From: Marinobacter pelagius
GTDB taxonomy: Bacteria; Pseudomonadota; Gammaproteobacteria; Pseudomonadales; Oleiphilaceae
Length of the DNA stretch: 64,000 nt
Direction: 5' to 3'
Assembly: GCF_900114925.1 (NCBI RefSeq)
Contig: NZ_FOUR01000010.1
Location: forward strand, 55,093-119,092
A program made the translations under genes and the position numbers. Positions within the stretch are counted from its first letter, which is position 1. Each line of letters begins with the position of its first letter. This document shows, piece by piece, positions 36,975 to 48,741 of this stretch. The notes under the pieces were generated by a model that worked only from the letters and a program-made list of their open reading frames with translations, ran no database searches and had not been told where the DNA came from.

Positions 36975-38297
36975 TCAGAACGCGCTGCCAATCTCGATGG
37001 CCGCACCCACATCCGCATCGCTGTAGAGCGCACCCAGATCCAGGCGCGCCCCCAGAATGTTCAGGCCGAGGCCGGCAGTGAACTGGGTATCTTCTTCGAT
37101 GCCATCGTTGTTGTCGTTGCTGGCCAGGTTGTGGCGCACGCCGACGCGCAGCTGGGCATAGCGCCAGGCATCAAACTCGGCGCCCAGGGCGAGCCACTGG
37201 GTGTCATCTTCAAAGCCGAAGGCTTCCTTCTTGGTGAGATCCAGCTCGGCAGTGACCACATGGTGCTCGCTCTTGTGGGCAATCCCGGCGGTGACCATGG
37301 GATTGAGTTCCAGGGTGCGAACCTGTTCGCCCAGCTCCGGCCGGCTGGCGGCAGAGTCCAGCTCCATGGGGATCAGGTTTTTAACGGCAACGCCTGCGTT
37401 CCACTGGTGCTCATCGCCAAAGGCATAGGCGGCGCCGAGGTCCACGTTGAAGCCGCTCTTGTCGGTCTCGTACTGGTCGCCGTCGAATTCATCGTCCTCA
37501 AACCCGGAGACGGTCTCGGTGTACTGGAAGGTTCTCAGCTCCACATACTTGGGCGAGATACCCAGCTGGAAGCGGTCACCGCTTTGCAGCTCGAAGGCGC
37601 GGGCAAAGGCAATACCGACTTCACCGACGGCCGAGGCGAGGATGCGGCCCCTGGAATCAAAGCGGATATCGCCCTGGTCATCGACTGCTGCTCCGTCGAT
37701 GATGGCCTGCACGTTGGAGGGCGAGCCGGAGCCCGCCGCGGTTACGATGTTGTCCAGCAGGCTACGGTCTCTGTCGGACAGCTCGCCGCGCACGGTAGCG
37801 GTCAGGTTGGCGTTGGTGAAGACGCCGACAGATAGGCTTTGCCCCGGTACGGCCAGGCCAAGTCCAAGGCCCGCATTGACTCGCATGGTGTCTTCGTCAA
37901 AGGCAACCAGACGGTCCCGGAGATCCGCGGCGCTGGCGGCCAGGTTCTCGGCATTCTCGCGGTTGGAGGTGTTTTCGAATTCGGTAACCAGTCGGTCGAA
38001 CTCCTCGATCACATCCTGGATATCGTCGATCTGGTCTACGGTCTCTGCTTCATCGGCGGCGCGGGCGTTCACCGATGGCAGCATCAGCCCGAAATCGTCT
38101 GACCAGTCGTGGTGATCTGCCGCCATCATGGCCGGGTTGGTCATGGCAGCATCCGCCGGGTGCGCGGTGGCAACGCCGGTGCCGGCCATGCCAAAGGAAC
38201 GGGCGGACATGAACTGCTGGGGGCTTGCCAGGGCGGAGCTGGTGGCAATGGTGAGGCCGACGGCCACAGAGAGTCTGGTCAGACGGTTACTGCTCAT
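36975..38297 (-). CDS. TraF-like outer-membrane beta-barrel protein
   Basis: The 440-residue product has a signal peptide (cut near Ala-Leu-Ala-Ser, residue 25) and a long beta-strand-rich domain with alternating hydrophobic residues ending in Phe, as in outer-membrane barrels. It resembles chromosomal proteins labelled conjugal transfer protein TraF (TraF_2). The N-terminal Ser-Phe-Gly-Met-Ala-Gly-Thr-Gly-Val-Ala resembles the FadL-type plug start. An acidic helix-forming insert lies at about 80-125. No conjugation genes are near, so a transfer role is unlikely. Confidence 0.75.
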   Translation of the reverse strand: MSSNRLTRLSVAVGLTIATSSALASPQQFMSARSFGMAGTGVATAHPADAAMTNPAMMAADHHDWSDDFGLMLPSVNARAADEAETVDQIDDIQDVIEEFDRLVTEFENTSNRENAENLAASAADLRDRLVAFDEDTMRVNAGLGLGLAVPGQSLSVGVFTNANLTATVRGELSDRDRSLLDNIVTAAGSGSPSNVQAIIDGAAVDDQGDIRFDSRGRILASAVGEVGIAFARAFELQSGDRFQLGISPKYVELRTFQYTETVSGFEDDEFDGDQYETDKSGFNVDLGAAYAFGDEHQWNAGVAVKNLIPMELDSAASRPELGEQVRTLELNPMVTAGIAHKSEHHVVTAELDLTKKEAFGFEDDTQWLALGAEFDAWRYAQLRVGVRHNLASNDNNDGIEEDTQFTAGLGLNILGARLDLGALYSDADVGAAIEIGSAF

Positions 38298-38448
38298 TCG
38301 GATACCTGTCTTGGGTTGTAAAAAGAGGCAAATATTACGGAGCAGACAGGTTAGAGCAGGCGCCTTTCGCGAACATGACAGAAGTGGTAACAGATTGTTT
38401 TAGAAGTGTAAGTTGGGGGTGGGAGTGAAAATGGGGGCGGTTGGCTCT

Positions 38449-38586
38449 GGGGTCTGATGAACGCTTTCTTCTGACCCCGTCCTGGATTGCAAACACGGGG
38501 GCATGATCGAACTCGGGGTCAGAAGAAGGTTTTCTTCAGACCCCTGAGGCGAAAATGGGGTCAGATGAAAGCGTTCATCAGACCCC
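38449..38586. repeat. Palindromic repeat array E (3 copies)
   Basis: Units lie at 38449-38478, 38515-38544 and 38557-38586 (spacings 66 and 42), between the TraF-like gene and sufE. The first unit is the only one in the window with unmatched inner arms (GATGAA with TTCTTC). The last ends 23 bases before the sufE stop. The rest of this 311-base gap holds no gene. Confidence 0.9.
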
Positions 38587-38608
38587 GGAGGCGACCCCGG
38601 TTCCCCAA

Positions 38609-39073
38609 TCAGGACTCGGCGGCTTCCGCCGCGGCCAGATCGCGGATCTTGCCTACCATGGCCCTCAGGCCGTTGCCGCGGGTGGGGGAGATGTGGCGGA
38701 ACAGGTCCAGTTGTTCGAACAGTTCGTCGATGTCGGTGGTCAGCAATTCCCGGGGGCTCTTGCCGTTCAGGGCCACCAGGATGATCGCCGCGAGTCCGCG
38801 CACGATCATGGCGTCGGAATCAATCAGCAGGTACAGCTTGCCGCTGGCTTCGTCGTAATGGTGGATCAGCCACACCTGGCTCTGGCAGCCGTGCACGTAA
38901 TTTTCCTCGGTGCGGGCGTCGTCCGGGAACGCCGGAAGTTGCTTGCCCAGGTCGATGATGTAGGCGTAGCGCTCTTCCCAGTCATCCAGGAATTCGAAGG
39001 CGTCCAGGACATCTTCCAGGGTGGTTTTGGTTCCGAGGGGGTTGTTCAGGAAGTCTTCTTTGGTGGCGGTCAT
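38609..39073 (-). CDS. sufE: Cysteine desulfuration protein SufE
   Basis: SufE accepts persulfide from SufS and passes it to SufBCD. The 154-residue product has the active Cys in Val-His-Gly-Cys-Gln-Ser-Gln-Val-Trp and a helical C terminus. Its N-terminal Trp-Glu-Glu-Arg-Tyr is typical. It is the last gene of the suf cluster, separated from sufT by repeat array F. Confidence 0.94.
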   Translation of the reverse strand: MTATKEDFLNNPLGTKTTLEDVLDAFEFLDDWEERYAYIIDLGKQLPAFPDDARTEENYVHGCQSQVWLIHHYDEASGKLYLLIDSDAMIVRGLAAIILVALNGKSPRELLTTDIDELFEQLDLFRHISPTRGNGLRAMVGKIRDLAAAEAAES

Positions 39074-39109
39074 GTGATTGCTGCTGTTTTCGGCGCTGAA
39101 ATTGAAGAT

Positions 39110-39267
39110 GGGGTCAGAAGAAGGCTTTCTTCAGACCCCGGTTGGGCTTCGGACCCCGGGGTCGGGTTCTAAAACGGGGTCAGATGAAAGCGTTCATCTG
39201 ACCCCATGTTAGCGGTTCAGGCCCGGAGGATGAAGTCGGGGTCAGAAGAAAGCCTTCTTCTGACACC
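39110..39267. repeat. Palindromic repeat array F (3 copies)
   Basis: Units lie at 39110-39139, 39176-39205 and 39238-39267 (spacings 66 and 62) between sufT and sufE. Inner arms are GAAGAA, GATGAA and GAAGAA, each matched on the other side. The last unit ends GACACC instead of GACCCC. The array sits inside what should be one transcript. Confidence 0.9.
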
Positions 39268-39278
39268 ATGTTCAGGCC

Positions 39279-39821
39279 TCACAGCATCCCGAGCTCGAGC
39301 TTGGCCTCGTCGGTCAGCATGTCGTTGTTCCAGGGCGGATCGAAGGTGAGTTCGACGGTCACCTTGTCCACGTTGGGCACGTGCTCGACCTTGCGTTTGA
39401 CGTCGTCACAGATCACCGGGCCCATGCCGCAACCGGCGGCGGTGAGGGTCATCTTGATGTAGACGTGGTTGCCTTCCCCGGTGTCGTTTTCGATCTTGCA
39501 CTCGTAGATCAGTCCGAGGTCCACCACGTTCACCGGGATTTCCGGGTCGTAGCAGTTGCGCAGGGCTTCCCAGACCTGGTTCTCGTTGACGGTGCCGTCT
39601 TCCGGGGTCTCGAAGCTGCTTTCCAGCGGTTGCTTGCCCAGGGCATCGGCGTCATGGCCTTCAATCCGGGCCAGGTTGCCGTTGACGGCCACCGTGAAGG
39701 TGCCGCCAAGGGACTGAGTGATGGTCACAAAGGTGTCCGCTGGAATCATGATCTCGGTTCCGGCGGGAACGAGGCGTGCTTCCACCTCGCGTTTGGTCAG
39801 GACCACTTCCCGTTCTTGCAT
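39279..39821 (-). CDS. sufT: Fe-S assembly protein SufT
   Basis: The 180-residue product has an N-terminal extension and a C-terminal DUF59 (MIP18) domain (about 80-175) with Asp-Pro-Glu-Ile-Pro-Val-Asn and the conserved Cys in Ala-Gly-Cys-Gly-Met-Gly-Pro. SufT helps mature Fe-S proteins. It lies between sufA and sufE with repeat arrays on both sides. Confidence 0.92.
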   Translation of the reverse strand: MQEREVVLTKREVEARLVPAGTEIMIPADTFVTITQSLGGTFTVAVNGNLARIEGHDADALGKQPLESSFETPEDGTVNENQVWEALRNCYDPEIPVNVVDLGLIYECKIENDTGEGNHVYIKMTLTAAGCGMGPVICDDVKRKVEHVPNVDKVTVELTFDPPWNNDMLTDEAKLELGML

Positions 39822-39857
39822 ACCTGGTCTCGTAATGTGCTTTGGTTTGTTTAAGTT

Positions 39858-39949
39858 GGGGTCAGAAGAAAGCTTTCTTCTGACCCCGTTTTAAGATGTC
39901 TGCGGGGTTTACCTAAGTTGGGGTCAGATGAAAGCCTTCATCTGACCCC
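39858..39949. repeat. Palindromic repeat array G (2 copies)
   Basis: Units lie at 39858-39887 and 39920-39949 (spacing 62) between sufA and sufT. Both are perfectly self-complementary in the outer arms. The first has GAAGAA/TTCTTC and the second GATGAA/TTCATC. Confidence 0.92.
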
Positions 39950-39977
39950 GTCTTCTCATCTGCCCCGTTTTCACCGA

Positions 39978-40334
39978 TCAGGCGACGGTAAAACTCTCCC
40001 CGCACCCGCACTCTGCCGTGGCATTCGGGTTGCGGAACTTGAAGAGTGAATTCACGCCCTCGGTAACGAAATCGATCTCGATGCCGTTCACCATCGGCAG
40101 GTGCTCCTCTTTCACGAACACGTCTACGCCGTCGATGTGGAACACGCGGTCATCGGTTGCGGTTTCGTCCACCCACTGGGTCTCGTACTTGAAGCCGGAG
40201 CAGCCACTTTTCTTGATGGCCAGACGAATGCCCTTGGCATCCGGCTTCTTGTCGAGTTGCTTGCGCACGTGCCTGACCGCACTGGGGGTCATGGTCACGG
40301 TTACGTCACTTGGGGTGAAGACTTCGGCTGTCAT
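39978..40334 (-). CDS. sufA: Fe-S carrier SufA (A-type)
   Basis: The 118-residue A-type carrier has the three conserved cysteines, one in Ser-Gly-Cys-Ser-Gly-Phe and two in the C-terminal Cys-Gly-Cys-Gly. It takes clusters from SufBCD to targets. ATG 40334 with GGAGG upstream is the start; the frame is open further upstream only over sufS. It starts 13 bases after the sufS stop. Confidence 0.94.
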   Translation of the reverse strand: MTAEVFTPSDVTVTMTPSAVRHVRKQLDKKPDAKGIRLAIKKSGCSGFKYETQWVDETATDDRVFHIDGVDVFVKEEHLPMVNGIEIDFVTEGVNSLFKFRNPNATAECGCGESFTVA

Positions 40335-40347
40335 GATTCCACCTCCA

Positions 40348-41601
<1,254 letters not shown>

Positions 41602-41607
41602 TACCGG

Positions 41608-42894
41608 TCACACCTCCTGGAAGGTCTGGTCAAAGAACTGGTTCAGCCGGGTGTGGGCGGTCTCGCGCACCGTCTCCAGCGGAATCTGTTCAACCAGCTC
41701 ATTGATGAAGGCCATGGTCAGCAGCACATTGGCTTCGCGCCGGGCGATGCCACGGGACACCAGGTAGAACAGGGAAATCTCGTCCAGCTGGCCGATGGTG
41801 GCGCCATGGGCACACTTCACATCGTCGGCATAGATCTCCAGCTCCGGCTTGGTGTCGATCTCTGCACCGTTGGACAGGAGCAGGTTCTTGTTGTTCATAT
41901 CCGCATTGGACTTCTGGGCGTCCTGGTGGATATGAATCCGGCCGTTGAACACTGCGTGGGACTGGTCCGCCGCGATGTTGCGGTAGGTCTCCTCGCTGTT
42001 GCAGTGGGCGGCCACGTGCTCGATGGTGGTGTGGTTGTCAAAGTGTTGTTTGCCCTGGGTGACCACCACGCCGTTGAGTTTGCACTCGCCGCCTTCACCT
42101 TCCAGGCGAACGTGCAGGTCGTGGCGGCGCAGGGGGCCACCGAAGCCGACGGTGTGGCTCTCGAAACGGGCGTTGCGCTGTTGGCGGACACCGGTAGCAC
42201 CAATGTGCTGCACGTTCTCGCCTTCCATGGTCAGGCGGACGTTGGTGATCTTGGCGCCGTCGGCCAGCTTGAACTCGGTAACGGTGTTGACCATGACCGG
42301 TTCGGAGCCACTGGAGCGGTACTCCTCCACCAGGGTCGCCTGGCTGTGGCGGCCCGCGTCGACGAAAATGCGCGGGAAGGCGGAGCCACTGGCGTCAGCC
42401 GTGACTTCGTGGATTACAAACAGGGGCTGGTCAAGCACGGCGTCCGGCTTCAGACGGATCAGCAGGCCATCTTCGAAACGGGCGGCGTTCAGGCGGGCCA
42501 GCTGTACCGCCTTGTCGTCCAGGGTGTTGTCCAGTTGATCGGCCAGTTCGGCGGCTTCCTGGTCATCCAGGTCGCGGAAGCTGGCTACCCGAATGCCATC
42601 AGCTTTCGGAAACTCGCTGGCTTCCGGCTGAATTACGCCGTTCAGGAACACGATCCGGTAGCCCGGTACCTCCTGGCCAGTGAGCGCCTTGCCCTGCGAG
42701 GGCAGGGTGCTGGCCATTTCATCGGTCAGCTTGAGATACTTGCTGGAGTACTTCCAGTTCTCGGTTTTCCGCGTCGGCAGCGGCATGTCCACCAGGGCGG
42801 TACCGCGCTGCTTGCGCAGCTCCAGTAGCGCCTTGGGCAGGGACTGGCCGGCGGATTCGAGGAACGCGGCAGAAAGAGTCGGTGCTGGTTTCAT
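41608..42894 (-). CDS. sufD: Fe-S scaffold subunit SufD
   Basis: The 428-residue product has the SufB/SufD beta-helix core, with Leu-Ser-Asn-Gly-Ala-Glu-Ile-Asp-Thr-Lys-Pro and Cys-Ala-His-Gly-Ala-Thr-Ile-Gly containing the conserved His. It forms the SufBC2D scaffold with its neighbours. It lies 12 bases after sufC. Confidence 0.96.
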   Translation of the reverse strand: MKPAPTLSAAFLESAGQSLPKALLELRKQRGTALVDMPLPTRKTENWKYSSKYLKLTDEMASTLPSQGKALTGQEVPGYRIVFLNGVIQPEASEFPKADGIRVASFRDLDDQEAAELADQLDNTLDDKAVQLARLNAARFEDGLLIRLKPDAVLDQPLFVIHEVTADASGSAFPRIFVDAGRHSQATLVEEYRSSGSEPVMVNTVTEFKLADGAKITNVRLTMEGENVQHIGATGVRQQRNARFESHTVGFGGPLRRHDLHVRLEGEGGECKLNGVVVTQGKQHFDNHTTIEHVAAHCNSEETYRNIAADQSHAVFNGRIHIHQDAQKSNADMNNKNLLLSNGAEIDTKPELEIYADDVKCAHGATIGQLDEISLFYLVSRGIARREANVLLTMAFINELVEQIPLETVRETAHTRLNQFFDQTFQEV

Positions 42895-42906
42895 TCCGCG
42901 GCCTCC

Positions 42907-43680
42907 TTAGTTGGCAGCACTGTCGGCAGTTTCTTCGTCCTTGATGCCGAGCCAGCCATAGCCTTTCTCTTCCAGTTCCAGAGCCAGTTCGCGGCCGCCG
43001 GACTTGATGATTCTGCCACCGGCCAGGACGTGAACGTAGTCCGGCACGATGTGGTTCAGCAGGCGCTGGTAGTGGGTGACCATCAGAATGGCGCGGTCTT
43101 CGGAGCGCAGGGCGTTGACGCCATCGGACACGACCTTCAAGGCGTCGATGTCGAGGCCGGAGTCGGTCTCATCCAGGATGGCCAGTTTCGGCTGCAGCAG
43201 CAGTGCCTGCATGATCTCGTTACGCTTCTTCTCACCACCGGAGAAGCCTTCGTTGACACCCCGCTTGAGGAAGGACGGGTCCAGGTCCACCTGCTTGGAG
43301 ACTTCCTTCGCCAGTTTCATGAACTCGGCGGCGTTCATCTCTTCCTCGCCGCGATGCTTGCGCATGGCGTTGACGGCGGTGCGCAGGAACTGCAGGTTGC
43401 TGACGCCGGGGATCTCCACCGGGTACTGGAAAGCCAGGAAGATGCCTTCGCGGGCGCGTTCCTCGGTTTCCAGGTCCAGCAGGTTCTCGCCGTTCAGGAT
43501 GACTTCACCCTCGGTGACTTCAAATGCTTCGTTGCCTGCCAGCACCTGGGACAGGGTGCTCTTGCCCGAACCGTTCGGGCCCATGATGGCGTGAACTTCC
43601 CCGGCCTTGATCTCCAGGTTGATGCCCTTGAGGATCTCTTTGCCCTCAACGGATGCGTGCAGGTTCTTGATGCTAAGCAT
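42907..43680 (-). CDS. sufC: Fe-S assembly ATPase SufC
   Basis: The 257-residue ABC-type ATPase has Walker A Gly-Pro-Asn-Gly-Ser-Gly-Lys-Ser-Thr, the signature Phe-Ser-Gly-Gly-Glu-Lys-Lys-Arg and Walker B ending Ile-Leu-Asp-Glu-Thr-Asp. It powers the SufBCD scaffold. ATG 43680 fits the family; the frame is open upstream to 43797 over the sufB end. Confidence 0.97.
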   Translation of the reverse strand: MLSIKNLHASVEGKEILKGINLEIKAGEVHAIMGPNGSGKSTLSQVLAGNEAFEVTEGEVILNGENLLDLETEERAREGIFLAFQYPVEIPGVSNLQFLRTAVNAMRKHRGEEEMNAAEFMKLAKEVSKQVDLDPSFLKRGVNEGFSGGEKKRNEIMQALLLQPKLAILDETDSGLDIDALKVVSDGVNALRSEDRAILMVTHYQRLLNHIVPDYVHVLAGGRIIKSGGRELALELEEKGYGWLGIKDEETADSAAN

Positions 43681-43741
43681 TTGTTCGCGTCTCTCTATCT
43701 CTGAATCTGTGTGAATTCGTTGCCTGTGGTGTCCGGCCGGA

Positions 43742-45190
<1,449 letters not shown>

Positions 45191-45409
45191 GATCGTCGCT
45201 CCGTAATTCTCTCATCTCGGGCTCTTGGCCCTTGGTGTCACCGGCAGCCGTTTGGTCGGGCTGGCGGGCGGCTATCATCAGTCTAGTTGGGTGTTGCAGT
45301 GGTCGCTCACGGTGTGAGTACGCCCCGCAATCGGTTTTTGGATGACGGATTTGTGGTGCCCGATGCTTTCAAGTGGGCGAATCCGTTGCTTCTGGCGAGC
45401 GATTATACA

Positions 45410-45434
45410 ATACCAGAGTAAAATAGTCAGGTAT
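45410..45434 (-). promoter_or_regulatory. IscR type-1-like binding site
   Basis: Read on the minus strand, the 25 bases start ATACCTGACT and end CTCTGGTAT. They agree with the published type-1 IscR consensus (ATASYYGACT, a 5-base centre, then AGTCRRSTAT) at 23 of 25 positions by my comparison. IscR with a cluster bound represses from such sites. The position upstream of sufB fits control by Fe-S status. No iscR gene is in the window. Confidence 0.6.
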
Positions 45435-45539
45435 TAAATCGAGCGTGTAGGGATTATACCTTAATCGGCCTTTGGGGCACTAAGGTAGCGGCAATCGGGG
45501 GGATAGGTTTTACCCGTAGGGCTGCATTGATTGGGGGTG

Positions 45540-45648
45540 GCCTCCGGTCGGGCTTCCCTCCCAAAACACGCCGTGAACCCGTCCCTGGGGGCTCGGCATT
45601 GCCATCCATGGCAATGCACGGTTTTGGGAGGGAAGCCCGACCGGAGGC
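45540..45648. repeat. 28-bp perfect inverted repeat around a 53-base loop
   Basis: Bases 45540-45567 and 45621-45648 are perfect inverted copies (28 of 28). The loop itself contains CATTGCCAT and ATGGCAATG, another 9-bp palindrome. It begins GCCTCCGG and ends CCGGAGGC. It lies 12 bases beyond the stop of the U32 gene, so it could act as a terminator or processing hairpin, or be a non-autonomous mobile repeat. Confidence 0.85.
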
Positions 45649-45660
45649 TTCGACTAATTG

Positions 45661-46980
45661 CTATTCGCCGGCGGGCAGGATTCGAGTCAGGTAGGTGAAG
45701 TCCAGTGACTCCGGTAGATTTCCCGGCTTCGGAATTCTCACCACATGCCCGCTGCCCGGCGCATAGTCCATGGCCTCGCCATTCCGGTTTTCCATGCTGT
45801 CTGCACTGAACCGCAGGTTACCCGCCGGGGTGATCAGTTCCAACTGGTCGCCGGGGGCGAACTTGTTTTTGACGTCGATGGTCAGCCATCGGTCATCCGC
45901 ATCAGCAACAGTGCCTATGACCTGCTGGGTGCCCAGGAAGGAGGAGCCCTGTTCGTAGGTCTGGTATTCCTGTGGCACGTGGCGGCGGAGGAAGCCTTCG
46001 GTGTAGCCGCGGTTGGAGAGGGCTTCGAGTTCGTTCATCAGGCCCATGTCGAAGCCTTTGCCGGCGACGGCGTCGTCGATGGCGCGGCGGTAGACCTGGG
46101 TGGTGCGGGCGACGTAGTAGGTGCTTTTGGTGCGACCTTCGATTTTCAGGGAGTGGACGCCCATTTTGACCAGTTCCGCCACATGCTGGACGGCGCGCAG
46201 GTCCTTGGAATTCATGATGTAGGTGCCGTGTTCATCCTCGTAGGCGGGGATGAAGCCGCCGGGCCGGTTGGGCTCTTCCAGGAGAATTTCACGGGGTTCC
46301 ACTTCCTGCACGTCGCTGGCGGCCGAGGTGGCGATCAGGTCGCCGGTCTGGTCGTGGCTGTGCTGGACTTCTTTGTAGTTCCAGCGGCAGGCGTTGGTGC
46401 AGGCGCCCTGGTTGGCGTCGCGGTGGTTCATGTAGCCGGAGAGCAGGCAGCGGCCGGAGTAGGCCATGCATAGGGCGCCGTGGACGAAGACTTCCAGTTC
46501 CATGTCGGGAACCCGTTCGCGGATTTCGCGGATTTCGTTCAGGGCCAGTTCCCGGGACAGGATGACCCGGCTGATGCCCTGGCGGCGCCAGAATTCGACG
46601 GTGGCCCAGTTCACCGCGTTGGCCTGTACCGAGAGGTGGATCGGCTGGTCCGGCCATTTTTCCCGGACCAGCATGATCAGGCCGGGGTCGGACATGATCA
46701 GGGCGTCCGGGCCCAGTTCGATCACCGGTTCCAGGTCTTTGAGGTAACTGCGCACCTTGTTGTTGTGGGGTGCGATGTTGGAGACCAGGTAGAACTGTTT
46801 TCCCAGTTCGTGGGCACGGTTGATGCCGGCGCCCAGGGCTGCAACGTCTTTGAAACTGTTGTTTCTTACTCTCAGGGAGTAGCGTGGCTGGCCCGCGTAG
46901 ACCGCGTCGGCGCCGTAGGCAAAGGCGGTTTCAAGGTGTTCGGGGGTGCCCGCCGGGGCAAGCAGTTCCGGGGTGATCAT
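45661..46980 (-). CDS. trhP: U32-family protein TrhP/YegQ (tRNA U34 hydroxylation)
   Basis: The 439-residue protein starts Pro-Glu-Leu-Leu-Ala-Pro-Ala-Gly and has the U32 signature Glu-Val-Phe-Val-His-Gly-Ala-Leu-Cys with the Cys-rich block Ser-Gly-Arg-Cys-Leu-Leu ... Ala-Cys-Thr-Asn-Ala-Cys that holds an Fe-S cluster. YegQ/TrhP helps form 5-hydroxyuridine in tRNA using prephenate; it is annotated as a peptidase by family only. ATG 46980 is the start. RlhA is a related alternative but is longer. Confidence 0.88.
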   Translation of the reverse strand: MITPELLAPAGTPEHLETAFAYGADAVYAGQPRYSLRVRNNSFKDVAALGAGINRAHELGKQFYLVSNIAPHNNKVRSYLKDLEPVIELGPDALIMSDPGLIMLVREKWPDQPIHLSVQANAVNWATVEFWRRQGISRVILSRELALNEIREIRERVPDMELEVFVHGALCMAYSGRCLLSGYMNHRDANQGACTNACRWNYKEVQHSHDQTGDLIATSAASDVQEVEPREILLEEPNRPGGFIPAYEDEHGTYIMNSKDLRAVQHVAELVKMGVHSLKIEGRTKSTYYVARTTQVYRRAIDDAVAGKGFDMGLMNELEALSNRGYTEGFLRRHVPQEYQTYEQGSSFLGTQQVIGTVADADDRWLTIDVKNKFAPGDQLELITPAGNLRFSADSMENRNGEAMDYAPGSGHVVRIPKPGNLPESLDFTYLTRILPAGE

Positions 46981-47175
46981 GGCAAAACTCCGGGTATTCT
47001 CGGTGCGGGGCGGGTACAGTCCCGCCATGGTGACATACAAGGGCGCGCAGTTTGCCGGAAAACGTGAGGGCGGGCTTTGATCTCGCTCAAAGGTCTTATT
47101 GATTGTTTTCGGCTAACATGTGTACGCTAAGCCGCTTGGCAGATAAGGCCAGATAGAACACAGGAGGAATTGTTC

Positions 47176-47532
47176 ATGGCATCAGAGCCTCTGAGGCCGG
47201 AGGTTGCGCGGGCGTCGCTGAGTGCCCGTGTGAGTTCGCTGATCACCGTGCAGCTTGCCCGTGGCAAGGTCGGGGTGGAGGTTGTGGCTTCCCAGTTGCA
47301 CATGAGCCGTTACACCCTGCACAAGAAGCTGAAGCGCGAAGGATTGACCTTTGCCAGCTTGCTGGAAGAGGTCCGCCGTAAGCAGGCGCTTACCTACATG
47401 CAGGATAAAACCAAGCCGCTGGTGGAAATCGCCGAGCAGCTTGGGTTCTCGGAGTTGAGTGCATTCAGCCGGGCGTTCAAGCGCTGGATGGGCACTTCCC
47501 CGGCTGAATACCGTTCCCTCAGACTTTCTTGA
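47176..47532 (+). CDS. Short AraC-type DNA-binding protein
   Basis: The 118-residue product is only the two-helix-turn-helix DNA-binding domain of the AraC family (about 15-115). The second HTH has [16 protein letters not shown] and ends Ser-Pro-Ala-Glu-Tyr-Arg. No sensor domain is present. ATG 47176 has a perfect AGGAGG 8 bases upstream. Its 3' end overlaps fabB by 14 bases in the convergent direction. Targets are unknown. Confidence 0.88.
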   Translation: MASEPLRPEVARASLSARVSSLITVQLARGKVGVEVVASQLHMSRYTLHKKLKREGLTFASLLEEVRRKQALTYMQDKTKPLVEIAEQLGFSELSAFSRAFKRWMGTSPAEYRSLRLS

Positions 47533-48730
47533 AGATCAGGGTGGCATTGGTGCCACCGAAGCCGAAGCTGTTGCTCATCACCAGGTCCAGCTTCTGATTG
47601 TCCATGCGCTCACGGACAATCGGGTAGCCCTCGGCACCCTCATCCAGGTTCTGGATGTTGGCGGACGGTGCAATGAAACCTTCCCGCAGCATGATCAGGC
47701 TGTAGATGGCTTCGTGCACCCCGGCCGCGCCCAGGGCGTGGCCGCACAGCGGCTTGGTTGAGCTCAGCGGCGGGATCTTGTCGCCGAAGGTTTCCTTCAG
47801 GGCTTTCAGTTCGGTGATGTCACCGGCCGGCGTGCTGGTGCCGTGGGTGTTCACGTAGCTGATTTCGCCATCCAGATTCTTCATGGCCTGCTTCATGCAG
47901 CGTACCGCGCCTTCGCCGCTGGGGGCGACCATGTCTGCACCGTCGGAGGTGGCACCGAAGCCGACCAGTTCGGCCAGGATGTTGGCGCCACGGGCCTCGG
48001 CATGTTCCAGGGCTTCCAGGGCCAGCACACCGCCACCGCCGGAGATAACGAAACCGTCGCGGTCGGCATCGTAGGTGCGGGAGGCCAGTTCCGGGGTGTC
48101 GTTGTACTTGGTGGACAGGGCGCCCATGGCGTCAAACAGCAGGCTCAGGGTCCAGTGGATGTCCTCGCCGCCGCCGGCAAACATGACATCCTGACGGCCC
48201 AGGGCGATCAGGTCGGCGGCGTGGCCGATGGCGTGGGCGCTGGTGGCACAGGCGGAGGTGATGCCGTAGTTGATGCCGCGGATGCCGAAGCCGGTGGCCA
48301 GGGACGCATTGATGGCACTGCCCATGGTGCGGGGCACCCGGTAAGGACCGACCCGGCGGATGCCTTTTTCGCGATGGGTGTCGATGGAGTCCAGCAGTTC
48401 CACGGTGGACGCGCCGCCCTGACCGAAGATCAGACCGGTGGTATCCGCCTTGATGTGCTCGTCGGTGAGGCCGGCCTGCTCGATGGCTTCGCGCATGGCC
48501 AAGTAGGTGTATCCGGAAGCCGGGCACATGAAGCGCCAGAGCTTGCGATCGATCAGCTCGGGCAGGTTCAGGTCAATCTGGCCACACACGTGACTGCGCA
48601 GGCCGTTGTCCTTCGCTTCCTGGCTGAAGCCAATCCCCGGCTTTGAGTCGCGGAGGGACTGGGCTACTTCTTTCTGGTTGGTTCCCAGGCTGGAGACAAT
48701 CCCCATGCCGGTGATTACAACGCGACGCAT
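47519..48730 (-). CDS. fabB: Beta-ketoacyl-ACP synthase I
   Basis: FabB elongates unsaturated acyl chains. The 403-residue product has the nucleophile Cys in Ser-Ala-Cys-Ala-Thr-Ser-Ala-His, the two His residues in Asn-Thr-His-Gly-Thr-Ser-Thr and Cys-Gly-His-Ala-Leu-Gly-Ala-Ala-Gly, and the C-terminal Ser-Phe-Gly-Phe-Gly-Gly-Thr-Asn. It lies 11 bases after fabA, forming the fabAB operon for unsaturated fatty acid synthesis. Confidence 0.97.
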   Translation of the reverse strand: MRRVVITGMGIVSSLGTNQKEVAQSLRDSKPGIGFSQEAKDNGLRSHVCGQIDLNLPELIDRKLWRFMCPASGYTYLAMREAIEQAGLTDEHIKADTTGLIFGQGGASTVELLDSIDTHREKGIRRVGPYRVPRTMGSAINASLATGFGIRGINYGITSACATSAHAIGHAADLIALGRQDVMFAGGGEDIHWTLSLLFDAMGALSTKYNDTPELASRTYDADRDGFVISGGGGVLALEALEHAEARGANILAELVGFGATSDGADMVAPSGEGAVRCMKQAMKNLDGEISYVNTHGTSTPAGDITELKALKETFGDKIPPLSSTKPLCGHALGAAGVHEAIYSLIMLREGFIAPSANIQNLDEGAEGYPIVRERMDNQKLDLVMSNSFGFGGTNATLIFKKV

Positions 48731-48741
48731 CCTGTTAACTC

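Larger units (their letters stand above)
45191..45660. other. Regulatory gap upstream of the suf operon
   Basis: This 470-base gap between sufB and the U32 gene holds an IscR type-1-like site (45410-45434) and a large 28-bp inverted repeat (45540-45648). The 220 bases between the site and sufB contain no gene I can support, so the suf message may have a long leader. Confidence 0.5.
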
